A DNA stretch of 64,000 bases from Kofleriaceae bacterium (GTDB lineage Bacteria; Myxococcota_A; Polyangia; Haliangiales; Haliangiaceae): positions 1-64,000 of the forward strand of contig JANTGM010000002.1 in assembly GCA_024762925.1 (NCBI GenBank). Direction: 5' to 3'. This document shows, piece by piece, positions 43,455 through 53,615 of this stretch. Position 1 is the stretch's first letter. Every line of letters begins with the position of its first letter. Under the pieces are notes generated by a model, which saw nothing but the letters and a program-made list of their open reading frames with translations, did no database searches and was not told the origin of the DNA. A program made the position numbers and the translations under genes.

Positions 43455-44540
43455 CTACTGCGGAAAGTCGTCAGCCCCCTTGATGATTTCACGCATGATC
43501 GCGGTGGCATAACTCCCCGATGGCAAGGCGAATCGCACTTCCAACGCATCTTCAAGTGCAGTTGCAGAGGCCTCATCTAAGATGATCGAGAGCGGCCGCC
43601 TGGCGCCATTGGCGAGCTTGCTGAGGTGAGAAAAACTCGCAAGTGTGATTTCCTCTCGCTCCAGAATGCGCGCTTCTCGCTCACTCGCTTTGGTGCCTTC
43701 GGCGGCGCACTTCATGCGATGTCCAAACATGGGGCCACTAAGTCCAACTTCTCCAGCGTCAAAACGCGCTTGATCGATAGATGCATCGTCTGAGGCAAAG
43801 ACCCCGCCCGAATCGCGCTTCTGTAACAAGTCGCCAACGAGCACGGTTGAAAAGAGGTTGTCGTTCATTCTTTCGGCGAGGCACTCATTGAACAGTTTGC
43901 TTTGGTACGCCGAGATGTAGAGCCGGCGCTGCCGACCGCGTGGGGCTTTGCCTTCAATCTTGCTCTGTGTCACGAGCGCCTTGCCGATTTTGGCATTTCC
44001 ACCCCTTCGACCAAAACGCTGTGCGCCATACCAATTGGGAGCACCAGGTACCGCAGCCAGACGTTGAAAGATTTGCTGCGCGCGGGTCTCTGCTTCTTCG
44101 AGGGAGCAGTCCATGTCACGAACCTTGAGAATAAAGCGATTGCCCTTGAGATGCCCGGTCTTGAGTTTGTTGCCGTGACGTTTCGCGCTTAGGATTTTGA
44201 GCCCTTCAATCTCGCACCCAACTACAGCTTCCGGTGTGAGAGGCGGCGGCAACGAGAGAAGCTGCCGGGTCACAGCGTACTTGTCCTTCATGCCGGCGGC
44301 GCCAATGTCGCTCTCACGAATGTCCAAGCACTTGGCAAGCTCCCGCACTGCGTTGGCCGTGGTCATCTCGCGTTTCTCGATCCACGCATAGACATGATCG
44401 CCTTCGCCACATGGCTCATACGCTGGAATTTCCTCGACTTCAAAATCTGTGAGCTGGGCACGCAACCTGCCACCAACTCCAGGCAGGTCAGCGGTGGCGT
44501 AGGGAAGGTGCAAAGCTCCGGGCGTTTCGTGGATGGTCAT
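43455..44540 (-). CDS. truD: tRNA pseudouridine(13) synthase TruD
   Basis: A 361-aa enzyme that isomerises U13 in tRNA. The N-terminal part FEVEEIPAYEPCGEGDHVYA and the catalytic AGMKDKYAVTRQ (Asp nucleophile) are diagnostic. A TruD-specific insertion with YQSKLFNECLAERM and a late FSHLSKLANG region are seen. ATG 44540. It is divergent from the ChaN-like gene and 40 bp downstream of exbB on the same strand; it has no clear functional link to TonB. Confidence 0.95.
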   Translation of the reverse strand: MTIHETPGALHLPYATADLPGVGGRLRAQLTDFEVEEIPAYEPCGEGDHVYAWIEKREMTTANAVRELAKCLDIRESDIGAAGMKDKYAVTRQLLSLPPPLTPEAVVGCEIEGLKILSAKRHGNKLKTGHLKGNRFILKVRDMDCSLEEAETRAQQIFQRLAAVPGAPNWYGAQRFGRRGGNAKIGKALVTQSKIEGKAPRGRQRRLYISAYQSKLFNECLAERMNDNLFSTVLVGDLLQKRDSGGVFASDDASIDQARFDAGEVGLSGPMFGHRMKCAAEGTKASEREARILEREEITLASFSHLSKLANGARRPLSIILDEASATALEDALEVRFALPSGSYATAIMREIIKGADDFPQ

Positions 44541-44587
44541 GACAGCTGCCAGAGGATAGCGCGCTCACTCTTTGCTAGGATGTGATC

Positions 44588-45613
44588 GTGCTGAGAATCC
44601 CTCTTGTCTGCTCGCTTCTGGCTGCAATCGCATGCGGTGGGGCCGCTCCGAAGACGACCGCACCATCGGTTTTGAAGGTTGAGGAGGCTGGACTGCCGTT
44701 TCACATCCTGCGGGCAACCAACGGTCGGGAAATTGCGCCCAATGAGTTTTTTGGTGAGCTCAAAGACGCACAAGCCATTTGCGTTGGCGAGAGCCACAAT
44801 GACTCGCATCACCATTGGGCACAGCTTGAAATCCTCAAGGTGATTGCCGCTGAGGGCGATTTTGGAATGGGCATGGAGATGTTTCAGCGACCATTCCAGG
44901 GAGTGCTGGACGACTTTGCGGAGGGCAAAATCGGCGAGGAGACAATGTTGGCTCGAACCGATTGGAAGCGGCGCTGGACCTACGATTGGGAGTTCTACGC
45001 ACCCATGGTCAGGCTCACCGTTGAGCGAGGTGGCGCTGTGCTCGCTCTCAATGTCTCCAAGGAGCTCAAAGACAACTGGAAGAGCGTTGGCACCAAAGGC
45101 CTCAGTCCCACAGACCGAGTAAAAATGCCAGAGCTCGACCTAGAGGACGAGCAGCATCGTATGTGGTTTCGCGCACTCATGGAGAGCATGAGCGAGAAAC
45201 ACGGTGCGGAAGAGCCCGGTGGGCATGCGCTGCTTGACGAGCCAGAGGCTGATGACGCACCAGAGGAACCTGCCTCGGGGGAACCCGCTGCATCTGGGAC
45301 CGAGGCACAAAAAGCGCCTGAGGCCGACTTCATCGACCAGATCTACCCGGTGCAAGTACTTTGGGATGAGACCATGGCGGATACGGCGGCAAAGTGGCTC
45401 TTGGCGAAGGCCAACCGGCGCTTGGTGATTCTCGCAGGACATGGGCACTGCCATGAGAGCGCCATAATTCGTCGGATGCGCAGACGCGGCATTACGTCGG
45501 TGGTCTCGGTTCGGCCTGTTGTCGACACCGGAAAAGGCGAAGTCGCCGACCTGCTCACAGCACCAATTCACTCGTACCTTCTCGTCATGGAGAAGGACGC
45601 TAAGAAAAAGTAG
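44588..45613 (+). CDS. ChaN-family heme-binding-type lipoprotein
   Basis: About 341 aa from GTG 44588, preceded by AGGA. The signal peptide (VLRIPLVCSLLAAIAC) ends in a lipobox. The body matches the ChaN/cofactor-heme-binding fold: ICVGESHNDSHHHW near the start, GMEMFQRPFQ, and LVILAGHGHCHESAIIRRMR. ChaN-like proteins are outer-membrane lipoproteins that bind heme and are linked to iron uptake. A long acidic-Pro-Ala insertion (about 210-245) sits before the second half. The presence of exbB-exbD-tonB on the other side of truD fits an iron-uptake theme, but no receptor is present. Confidence 0.82.
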   Translation: MLRIPLVCSLLAAIACGGAAPKTTAPSVLKVEEAGLPFHILRATNGREIAPNEFFGELKDAQAICVGESHNDSHHHWAQLEILKVIAAEGDFGMGMEMFQRPFQGVLDDFAEGKIGEETMLARTDWKRRWTYDWEFYAPMVRLTVERGGAVLALNVSKELKDNWKSVGTKGLSPTDRVKMPELDLEDEQHRMWFRALMESMSEKHGAEEPGGHALLDEPEADDAPEEPASGEPAASGTEAQKAPEADFIDQIYPVQVLWDETMADTAAKWLLAKANRRLVILAGHGHCHESAIIRRMRRRGITSVVSVRPVVDTGKGEVADLLTAPIHSYLLVMEKDAKKK

Positions 45614-45615
45614 GG

Positions 45616-46359
45616 CTACTCTTCTTTGAGAGCAGAGCCGGGCTCCGCACCATCTTGCGAGTTGACCATTCGCAGATACATGGCAGCTCTTCGGTCTGTG
45701 GGAGCGAGGGAAACACACTCTTGCCACTCGGCAACCGCTTCGGTTTTGCGCTTGAGCGAAAATAGCGTGACTCCAAGAGCAAGACGCGCTGGCAGGTAGT
45801 CGGGCTTTTCGTCCTTAACGCGTTGGTAGTGGGCTAGCGCATCTTCTGCTTGGCCCATTTCACGCAAGACATGCCCGAGTTTGGTGCGTATGTCGACGAA
45901 GGTCGGGCTCAATTCTAGCGCCTGCTCATACTCGCGAACTGCGTCCGCAAATCGTGAAATCTCCATGTATGCATCCCCAAGCTCAGCATGCATATTGGAG
46001 ATCTTGCCGCGCGCAAATGGGTCGATGCCCTCGTCATCTCGCTTCTCATACGAGTTCTTAATTGCTCGGCTATAGATGTCTCGCGCTTCTTTGTACTTGC
46101 CGCGATCGTTGTAGGTAACCGACAAGTTCAGCGCCGCATCGGTGTACTTTGGATTTATCGAGAGGGCCTTCTCGAAGGCTCTTTCGGCCTCATCGTAGCG
46201 CTCTTGGCTGTGGTAGATGACTCCCTGCATGTTGAGCAGATCGGCGTAGCTTCCGTCTTCTCGTAGCACTTGCGCAAGCAATACCTGGGCTTCGGCGTAC
46301 TCGCCCGCAGCAAAGTGCTTTCGGGCTAGGTTCATTCGTTGCCGTAGGTCTTCGTTCAT
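45616..46359 (-). CDS. Soluble TPR protein
   Basis: A 247-aa protein of about five TPRs (for example MQGVIYHSQERYDEAERAFE, ELGDAYMEISRFADAVREYE, LGHVLREMGQAEDALAHYQR). No signal peptide. ATG 46359 is chosen because the longer frame from 46476 overlaps the BamD-like gene. It starts 16 bp after that gene's stop, so the two are likely cotranscribed. It is convergent with the ChaN-like gene, 2 bp from it. It may act with the envelope-assembly neighbour, an inference. Confidence 0.85.
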   Translation of the reverse strand: MNEDLRQRMNLARKHFAAGEYAEAQVLLAQVLREDGSYADLLNMQGVIYHSQERYDEAERAFEKALSINPKYTDAALNLSVTYNDRGKYKEARDIYSRAIKNSYEKRDDEGIDPFARGKISNMHAELGDAYMEISRFADAVREYEQALELSPTFVDIRTKLGHVLREMGQAEDALAHYQRVKDEKPDYLPARLALGVTLFSLKRKTEAVAEWQECVSLAPTDRRAAMYLRMVNSQDGAEPGSALKEE

Positions 46360-46375
46360 CGTTCTTGGTCTTGAC

Positions 46376-47269
46376 TTAGCCCGAGAGGCCGGAGAGCGCG
46401 CTTTGGGCCTGCTTGGCTTTGCTATGCGTGGGATGGGTCTTGACGAGCTCGCTCCAGATTTCCTTGGCGCGGGCATGCATATTCACCTTCACATATGCCT
46501 TGCCCAGCAAGTACATGGCTGGCGCGTCCAAACGCGTGCCTTTGTTTTCCTTGAGAAGTTTTCTTAAGCGAATTACGGTGCCCATGGCACGGCCGCGGTC
46601 CCAGTAAAACTTGGCAACATACATCTCGTGTTCAGCAAGCCGCTCATTGATCTTAGTGAGACGAGCCGCTGCCTTTTCACTATAGGGCGACTTGGGATAC
46701 TTCTTGAGGAAGTTGGCAAGCTGCCGATGCGCATCGGCGGTCGCCGATTGGTCTTTTTCGTGAGAGGGAGGCAAGAGCCACCAATCACCTGGAAGCATCT
46801 TGTAATACGCCTCGCCTATACGATAGGAGCAGTAGCCGTTGATCACCATATCGTGCGTCGGGTGAAACTTGATGAACATCTTGTAGCCATCGATGGCCTG
46901 CAAATGATGGCCCGCACCAAACTCTGCATCGGCGAGTCGCAGCTCAGCAAGCACCGCAAATTTGGAGTAGGCAAAGCGCGCCTTGACGAAGGCAAAGTAC
47001 TTGGCTGCACCAACCCAAGCTTTGCCCTCCAGTTTCTTTTCACCCTTGGCGTAGTTCTCCTGGGCCGTGACTGCATACTTCACACTGTTGTCGGCTCGAC
47101 CGGCTCCGCATGCAGCGCCGCCAGCCACAAGACCCGCCAGCAGGATAGCGGCGACGACTGACTTGGCGACGAAGGACCTGGCGAGGAAGGACCTGGCGAC
47201 GAAGGACCTGGCGAGGAAGGACCTGGCAAGGAAGGCAACGGACACTGGGCTGAGGGCTCGGGTATTCAT
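46376..47269 (-). CDS. bamD: BamD-like outer-membrane assembly lipoprotein
   Basis: A 297-aa lipoprotein from ATG 47269. The N-terminus carries five tandem [F/V]-L/V-A-R-S blocks, then a hydrophobic stretch and a GGAAC lipobox. The mature part is TPR-like and matches Bam[41 protein letters not shown], and the long helix [20 protein letters not shown]. BamD guides barrel proteins onto BamA. ATG 47269 is used; 47293 adds eight residues. It is divergent from the lipoprotein gene at 47411. The Arg-rich repeat n-region is unusually long for a signal peptide. Confidence 0.85.
   Translation of the reverse strand: MNTRALSPVSVAFLARSFLARSFVARSFLARSFVAKSVVAAILLAGLVAGGAACGAGRADNSVKYAVTAQENYAKGEKKLEGKAWVGAAKYFAFVKARFAYSKFAVLAELRLADAEFGAGHHLQAIDGYKMFIKFHPTHDMVINGYCSYRIGEAYYKMLPGDWWLLPPSHEKDQSATADAHRQLANFLKKYPKSPYSEKAAARLTKINERLAEHEMYVAKFYWDRGRAMGTVIRLRKLLKENKGTRLDAPAMYLLGKAYVKVNMHARAKEIWSELVKTHPTHSKAKQAQSALSGLSG
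47160..47234 (-). repeat. Five 15-bp tandem repeats inside the BamD signal peptide
   Basis: Five near-identical 15-bp units (GACCTGGCGAGGAAG type on the + strand) encode alternating [10 protein letters not shown] pentapeptides in the n-region of the signal peptide. Copy changes would keep the frame and shift only signal-peptide length and charge. Confidence 0.9.
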
Positions 47270-47410
47270 CTGAAATTGCGGTGTTATGAGCATATTCTAT
47301 ATCGGTCAGGCGTTGGGCGGTCAAGGTGCTACCGCTGTGACTCCCCAAAGCCCAAATGGGTTGGCTCGCAATCATTTGCATCGGGGGCTTGCAGGGCTAT
47401 AAGGGCGCTC

Positions 47411-48088
47411 ATGCGCCGATTCCAACTCACACTTGCTATGGCCCTGATGGCTTTCGGGGCTTGCTCTGGCGCCCACACCGGACCAGCCATGCCGCCTGTG
47501 CCGGATTCCGACACCCGAGCCACGTTGGCGGGCCCGCTCTGTGAGGCCGCTGAGTGCCAATGCTCGGATGATCCTGCCAAGGTTGGGGCCGCTCCAGAGG
47601 GTTTCAAGCGGTTCAAGATCGAGCTGGGTCCCACAGAGCATGAATTGTGGGCCAGTGTCGATGGCAATCAGTTGTACAAGAGTGTCGAGCGTGCGAGCGC
47701 GTGTTTCTATCTCGATCTCGAAGAGGGTGATCATCCAATAAGCCTTCGTGCAAAAGGTGAGGCCGGTTTCGGTGCGCGTCTACAGGTGAGTGAGCTTGGC
47801 GGCAAGGGACCGTGGTGGTATCCGACATTCGACTTCGAGTGCGGAGCGCCTGGCCTGTGTGATGCGCAAGGGCTCCGTCGTTGGAAGCGCCGCTTAGCAG
47901 ATGTCGATGCTGGTAAACACGCTCCCTGCGGATCGGTGCGCGTCTTGGGGGTTGATTGGCAGACTGGTCGAATGCCCGACAATCTTCACCCCGCCGACTT
48001 CTACCTAAAGGCCAATCTCAAGGTCTACAAATTCTTACCCTCGATGGAGCCCGGCTCCTCAGAGTGCACCAAGGGCTCGGGCGAGTAG
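47411..48088 (+). CDS. Predicted lipoprotein of unknown function
   Basis: A 225-aa protein from ATG 47411. The signal peptide [18 protein letters not shown] ends with an FGAC lipobox. The mature part has eight or more Cys (for example [21 protein letters not shown]) and a beta-rich body with [15 protein letters not shown], suggesting a disulfide-bonded periplasmic domain that carries or senses a ligand. I do not recognise the family. It ends 8 bp before mnmG on the same strand, so the two may share a transcript. Confidence 0.6.
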   Translation: MRRFQLTLAMALMAFGACSGAHTGPAMPPVPDSDTRATLAGPLCEAAECQCSDDPAKVGAAPEGFKRFKIELGPTEHELWASVDGNQLYKSVERASACFYLDLEEGDHPISLRAKGEAGFGARLQVSELGGKGPWWYPTFDFECGAPGLCDAQGLRRWKRRLADVDAGKHAPCGSVRVLGVDWQTGRMPDNLHPADFYLKANLKVYKFLPSMEPGSSECTKGSGE

Positions 48089-48096
48089 GTTCTAAG

Positions 48097-50040
<1,944 letters not shown>

Positions 50041-50048
50041 GATTTACG

Positions 50049-51638
50049 ATGAATCAGAACCTCGCCCTCCTCACTGTCTTACTCACAACTGGAGGGACCG
50101 TGGCGTCTGCACATGCCGGTGGGATTACCATTCCCGGATACGGAAGCCAAGCGCAGCCAAGGGCTGGTGCCTTTGTTGCCAAGGCTGACGACCCTTCTGC
50201 CATTTTTCACAACCCGGCAGGGCTAGCGAAACTCAAGGGAACGATTGTCCAGCTCGGAATAAATCTGATCAACTTCAGTCAGACGTTTCAACGTTCAGGA
50301 ACGTATGATGCTTGTGCAGATCCAAAGTGTCCCGCCGCAGGGTTGCCCTATGAGGGCCAGCCCTATGAGAAGATCGAAAACCAGGGACACGGTGCAGCAC
50401 ACCTAGGCGACTTCGCAATTGTGCCGCTGCTTTCGGCAAGTAGCGATTTTGGGCTCGACGCGCCAATCGTCTTTGCGGCTGGAGTGTTTGCGCCCGGTGC
50501 GGCTTCCGCCGATCGAGAGTTCGCCCCGGGCTACCAGATTGAAGCAGATCCCAATCAACCGCCCCCTCCAGGGCGCTACGACATCCTGAGCCAAGAGGTC
50601 GCCGTGATCTTTCCCTCTGTTGCGGTCGCGTACTCGATTAATGACAAGATTGATGTTGGTGTGCGCGCAAGTTGGGGCATTGCGGATCTGCGCGCTGAAA
50701 CCTCGCTCTGGGGGCTTCGAAACTACGAAGAGTGGGAAGCGCTCGACGTTCAGTTCACGACGGAGGCAACCGACAAGTTTGTGCCCGCGTTTGGTTTTGG
50801 AGCGATGTATCGACCGCGTGCTGATGTCGAGCTCGGCTTCAACTTTCGCTCTGGCGCATCGATTCGCTCCAAGGGCATAGGCACTGCAGCATCGGGGTCC
50901 GCGACGCTGCAAGAAGGGCTCGACTTGTTGGAGCCAAAGACGCAAGGACCGTTTGTCTGTGGTCCGGGTGGGACGCTTGCAGCCCTAACTACCTGTCTAA
51001 ATCTCGATCTGCCGATGGTCGCCTCCATTGGTGGTCGCTGGATTCACCGCGACCCTGATGGAAGCGAACGAGCGGATTTCGAAGTGGATGTGCAGTGGGA
51101 GAATTGGTCGGCAGCTTCTGACATCTCCATCCTGGTCGACGCGCGAACGGTCACACTGCCTGGGGGATTGCCACCGGCGAACGTACACCATGGCTTCAAG
51201 GACGTCTTTTCCTTTCGAGCTGGTGGTGCCTACAAGCTACCCGTGGCGGGTGATGCGATACAGGTTCGCGGTGGTCTCGCGCACGACACCGAGACTGCTC
51301 CCAACAGCTGGACTCGACTGGACCAAGATGGGTTCGCTCGTACAACGATTGGCGCTGGGCTTGCCTACGAGATGCCGGGCTGGCGCTTCGAGTTTAGCGG
51401 CGGTGCAATTCTTGAGGGCACGCGAACCGTCGATCACGGTGGCTGCAACCCCGACATCAACAATCTCGGCTGTGAACTCGACAACCAAGAAACCCTGATT
51501 GGCGATCGCACAGCTCCGGACCCGGCCCAGCCCATTGCCTCAGAAGAGGACAACACGGTGGCGCAGTCTCCGTTCAATGCAGGCGTGTACGAGCAAGGCT
51601 ATGTCTTCTTGGGCATGGGCGTCACGGCTTGGTTCTAG
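50049..51638 (+). CDS. FadL/TodX-type outer-membrane transport protein
   Basis: A 529-aa outer-membrane barrel. Signal peptide about 1-23; GGITIPGYGSQAQPRAGAFV and the N-terminal hatch segment DDPSAIFHNPAGLAKLKG are diagnostic of the OMPP1/FadL family, which admits hydrophobic substrates such as long-chain fatty acids. The C-terminal residue is Phe, as expected for Bam recognition. It begins 8 bp after mnmG, and may be cotranscribed. In context with the crotonase, SCP-2, racemase and SDR genes elsewhere in the window, fatty acid uptake is plausible; the true ligand is unknown. Confidence 0.9.
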   Translation: MNQNLALLTVLLTTGGTVASAHAGGITIPGYGSQAQPRAGAFVAKADDPSAIFHNPAGLAKLKGTIVQLGINLINFSQTFQRSGTYDACADPKCPAAGLPYEGQPYEKIENQGHGAAHLGDFAIVPLLSASSDFGLDAPIVFAAGVFAPGAASADREFAPGYQIEADPNQPPPPGRYDILSQEVAVIFPSVAVAYSINDKIDVGVRASWGIADLRAETSLWGLRNYEEWEALDVQFTTEATDKFVPAFGFGAMYRPRADVELGFNFRSGASIRSKGIGTAASGSATLQEGLDLLEPKTQGPFVCGPGGTLAALTTCLNLDLPMVASIGGRWIHRDPDGSERADFEVDVQWENWSAASDISILVDARTVTLPGGLPPANVHHGFKDVFSFRAGGAYKLPVAGDAIQVRGGLAHDTETAPNSWTRLDQDGFARTTIGAGLAYEMPGWRFEFSGGAILEGTRTVDHGGCNPDINNLGCELDNQETLIGDRTAPDPAQPIASEEDNTVAQSPFNAGVYEQGYVFLGMGVTAWF

Positions 51639-51653
51639 GACCTAAGAAAAACT

Positions 51654-52337
51654 ATGATCAACAGAGAAGAGCTAGAAGCTGCACTTCGCGAGAGCCTTGA
51701 AGACCGTCGTCTATCGCGCAACGAACGCCACGACCTAAAGACGCTACTAGGAGACACACCATTGGGTGATGAAGAGCGCGCGTTTCTGCGAAATCGTGTA
51801 TTTGCGGTTGCAAAAGAAGTCGCGAGTGAAACACCTGCCCTGGCTCTTCTCGATTGGTCGCAAGACGTGATCAAGGCGCTTGAGTCGAAGCATGCTCGCA
51901 CAAGCCAGATGGAGGTTTGCTTCAGCCCTGGCGATGATTGCCTCGATTCGATTGCGCGCCTCCTTCGTTGGTGCCAGCACTCAGCTGACATTTGCGTTTT
52001 CACCATCACCGACAACCGGGTCGCGGAGGCCATTACGACGTGCGCAGCTCGGGGTGTGAAGGTTCGAGTGATTAGCGACAACGACAAGAGCGGTGACACG
52101 GGGTCGGATGTGGTGCGCCTCGAGAGGGAGGGCATCGCTGTTCGACTCGATCGAAGTGAACATCATATGCACCACAAGTTCGCCGTCTTTGACAACGCGA
52201 AGGCCCTAACAGGGAGCTACAACTGGACGCGTTCCGCAGCCACAAGCAACCGAGAGAACGTCCTTGTCTCGGATGACCCGCGGGCGGTAGGGAGCTTCGC
52301 GCGCGAGTTTGAGCGCCTTTGGGAAGCGTTCGCTTAG
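51654..52337 (+). CDS. Single-HKD phospholipase-D family protein
   Basis: A 227-aa protein without a signal peptide. A charged helical N-terminal part (about 1-80) precedes the PLD-like half with VCFSPGDDCLDSIARLL, SADICVFTITDNRVAEAI and the HKD motif HHKFAVFDNAKALTGSYNWT. One HKD per chain suggests a dimer, as in bacterial Nuc endonuclease and mitochondrial cardiolipin hydrolase, which act on DNA or lipid. ATG 51654, 15 bp after the FadL gene on the same strand. Substrate, lipid or nucleic acid, is unresolved. Confidence 0.85.
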   Translation: MINREELEAALRESLEDRRLSRNERHDLKTLLGDTPLGDEERAFLRNRVFAVAKEVASETPALALLDWSQDVIKALESKHARTSQMEVCFSPGDDCLDSIARLLRWCQHSADICVFTITDNRVAEAITTCAARGVKVRVISDNDKSGDTGSDVVRLEREGIAVRLDRSEHHMHHKFAVFDNAKALTGSYNWTRSAATSNRENVLVSDDPRAVGSFAREFERLWEAFA

Positions 52338-52374
52338 CGGCCCCGCCTTGTCGTCGGGTCCCTCTTGAGCAAGC

Positions 52375-53505
52375 CTAACAGCGGCAGTAGTAGATACCTA
52401 CTTCGCTGCTGCTCTGCGTTGTGAGTCCGTTGTCATCTCTGCGCATGAGCGAGCGATTGAAGCCATCGCCATGCGTGATGAAGTCGAGATCGCCATCACC
52501 ATCGATATCGGCACAAGACTCAATGTCTCCAAGGAACGGATTGTCAGAGGACAGAGCCTTCAGTGTGCCATCAGCTTGGCGCTCAAAGAGCGTACCCAGC
52601 TGGGCCTCAAACTCTCCGCAGCCACCAACCTGTGCCTCGACAAAGACAAGTTCCTGCTCAGGGCTGCGAATTACTCGAATGGTGAGATCACCGTCCCAGT
52701 AGGTGTCCCACTTGCCCTTTTGGCCATCGGCCAAGAACTCCTTCTGAAACTTGCGATAGGCTTTGGTGCTTCGAAACGCTCTTCGCGCTTCACGACGCTC
52801 TGCCTTGGTGCCTCTGGAGAGCCGACCGATGCTTGGTGCTTCCAGCTCGCTGTGTCTGCCCCAGGTCGCCCCACTGCATGAACCCTTCTCTGGGGTGATT
52901 CGCGCTGCCAATAGTGGTCCATCGGCGTACTCATCCCAGCCTTCGTTGGTCAATCCATCGCCTGCGAATTGTTCTACGAGTTCGAGGCTGGTGACCATGC
53001 CACTGCACGCAAACCCTTGAACGTCATACAAGGTCACTGTGGCCCCAAGCCAAGCTTTTTGATCGACCGGCACAGCGCTATCGAGCGTGGCTTGCCGAAG
53101 TGTCGTAAGCATCTCATCTTCGGTTGAAGCCATAATGCGCCCTGTGCCCCAGGTCGTGGGTGCCTTTGCCTGCAAGACCAGGTAGGCGTTCTTGCCATCT
53201 TGGATCGCGATTCGCGCTTCGGCGCTGGCAGCCAGAAGCTCGGGTTCCGGAGCTGGCTCTGGCTCGGAGGTTGGAATCTTGGGTTCCGATTGGTAGGCGT
53301 AGGGCCCGGGGACAACTGAGACAAACTCTGAGTCCGTTCCGGAATCGCCGAGAACCGGCTGTGTCACATGTATGTTGAAGTACGGCGGCCCATGCTCAAT
53401 GAGCACACCACCAACAAAGCCCCCCAAAGCAGCAATGACAATGCTTGTCAAAAGGCCAAGAGGAGCTGGATTTCGATGGGGCGTAACCTGTTGTGAAAGG
53501 GACAT
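52375..53505 (-). CDS. Membrane-anchored protein with acidic Ca-binding-like repeat end
   Basis: About 376 aa from ATG 53505. One hydrophobic segment (about 16-38) anchors the protein; a Pro-Glu-rich linker follows (SEPEPAPEPE). The globular part has a Trp-rich middle and near the end DIDGDGDLDFITHGDG, a Ca-binding EF-hand or VCBS/FG-GAP-like loop. Residues about 200-260 include a WDEYADGPL-like and a GTKAERREARRA helix. No known enzyme motif is visible. The start is uncertain: TTG 53523 and ATG 53505 are both possible, and the AAGGAG just before the ATG is too close for a normal Shine-Dalgarno. Function unknown. Confidence 0.55.
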   Translation of the reverse strand: MSLSQQVTPHRNPAPLGLLTSIVIAALGGFVGGVLIEHGPPYFNIHVTQPVLGDSGTDSEFVSVVPGPYAYQSEPKIPTSEPEPAPEPELLAASAEARIAIQDGKNAYLVLQAKAPTTWGTGRIMASTEDEMLTTLRQATLDSAVPVDQKAWLGATVTLYDVQGFACSGMVTSLELVEQFAGDGLTNEGWDEYADGPLLAARITPEKGSCSGATWGRHSELEAPSIGRLSRGTKAERREARRAFRSTKAYRKFQKEFLADGQKGKWDTYWDGDLTIRVIRSPEQELVFVEAQVGGCGEFEAQLGTLFERQADGTLKALSSDNPFLGDIESCADIDGDGDLDFITHGDGFNRSLMRRDDNGLTTQSSSEVGIYYCRC

Positions 53506-53570
53506 GCTCCTTGTATGGAGCAAGTGTGGAACCGAAATGATTCTCTATAATTTCAGAAGATTACGGTAGA

Positions 53571-53614
53571 GCGTGTCGGTGGTGACACGCCCGGTAGCAG
53601 GTTTTGACACGCCT
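53571..53614. repeat. Short inverted and direct repeats between genes
   Basis: GCGTGTC (53571-53577) pairs with GACACGC (53584-53590), and GACACGCC recurs at 53606-53613. The arrangement lies between the start of the acidic-repeat protein gene and the end of the PLD lipoprotein gene. It could be an operator or a terminator arm; there is no T-run. Confidence 0.4.
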
Positions 53615-53615
53615 G

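Noticed and set aside
44541-44587. A short stretch (GCGCGCTCACTC) resembling the palindromic element's stem
   Set aside because: Only about 10 bp match and no second arm is present, so it is best treated as chance.
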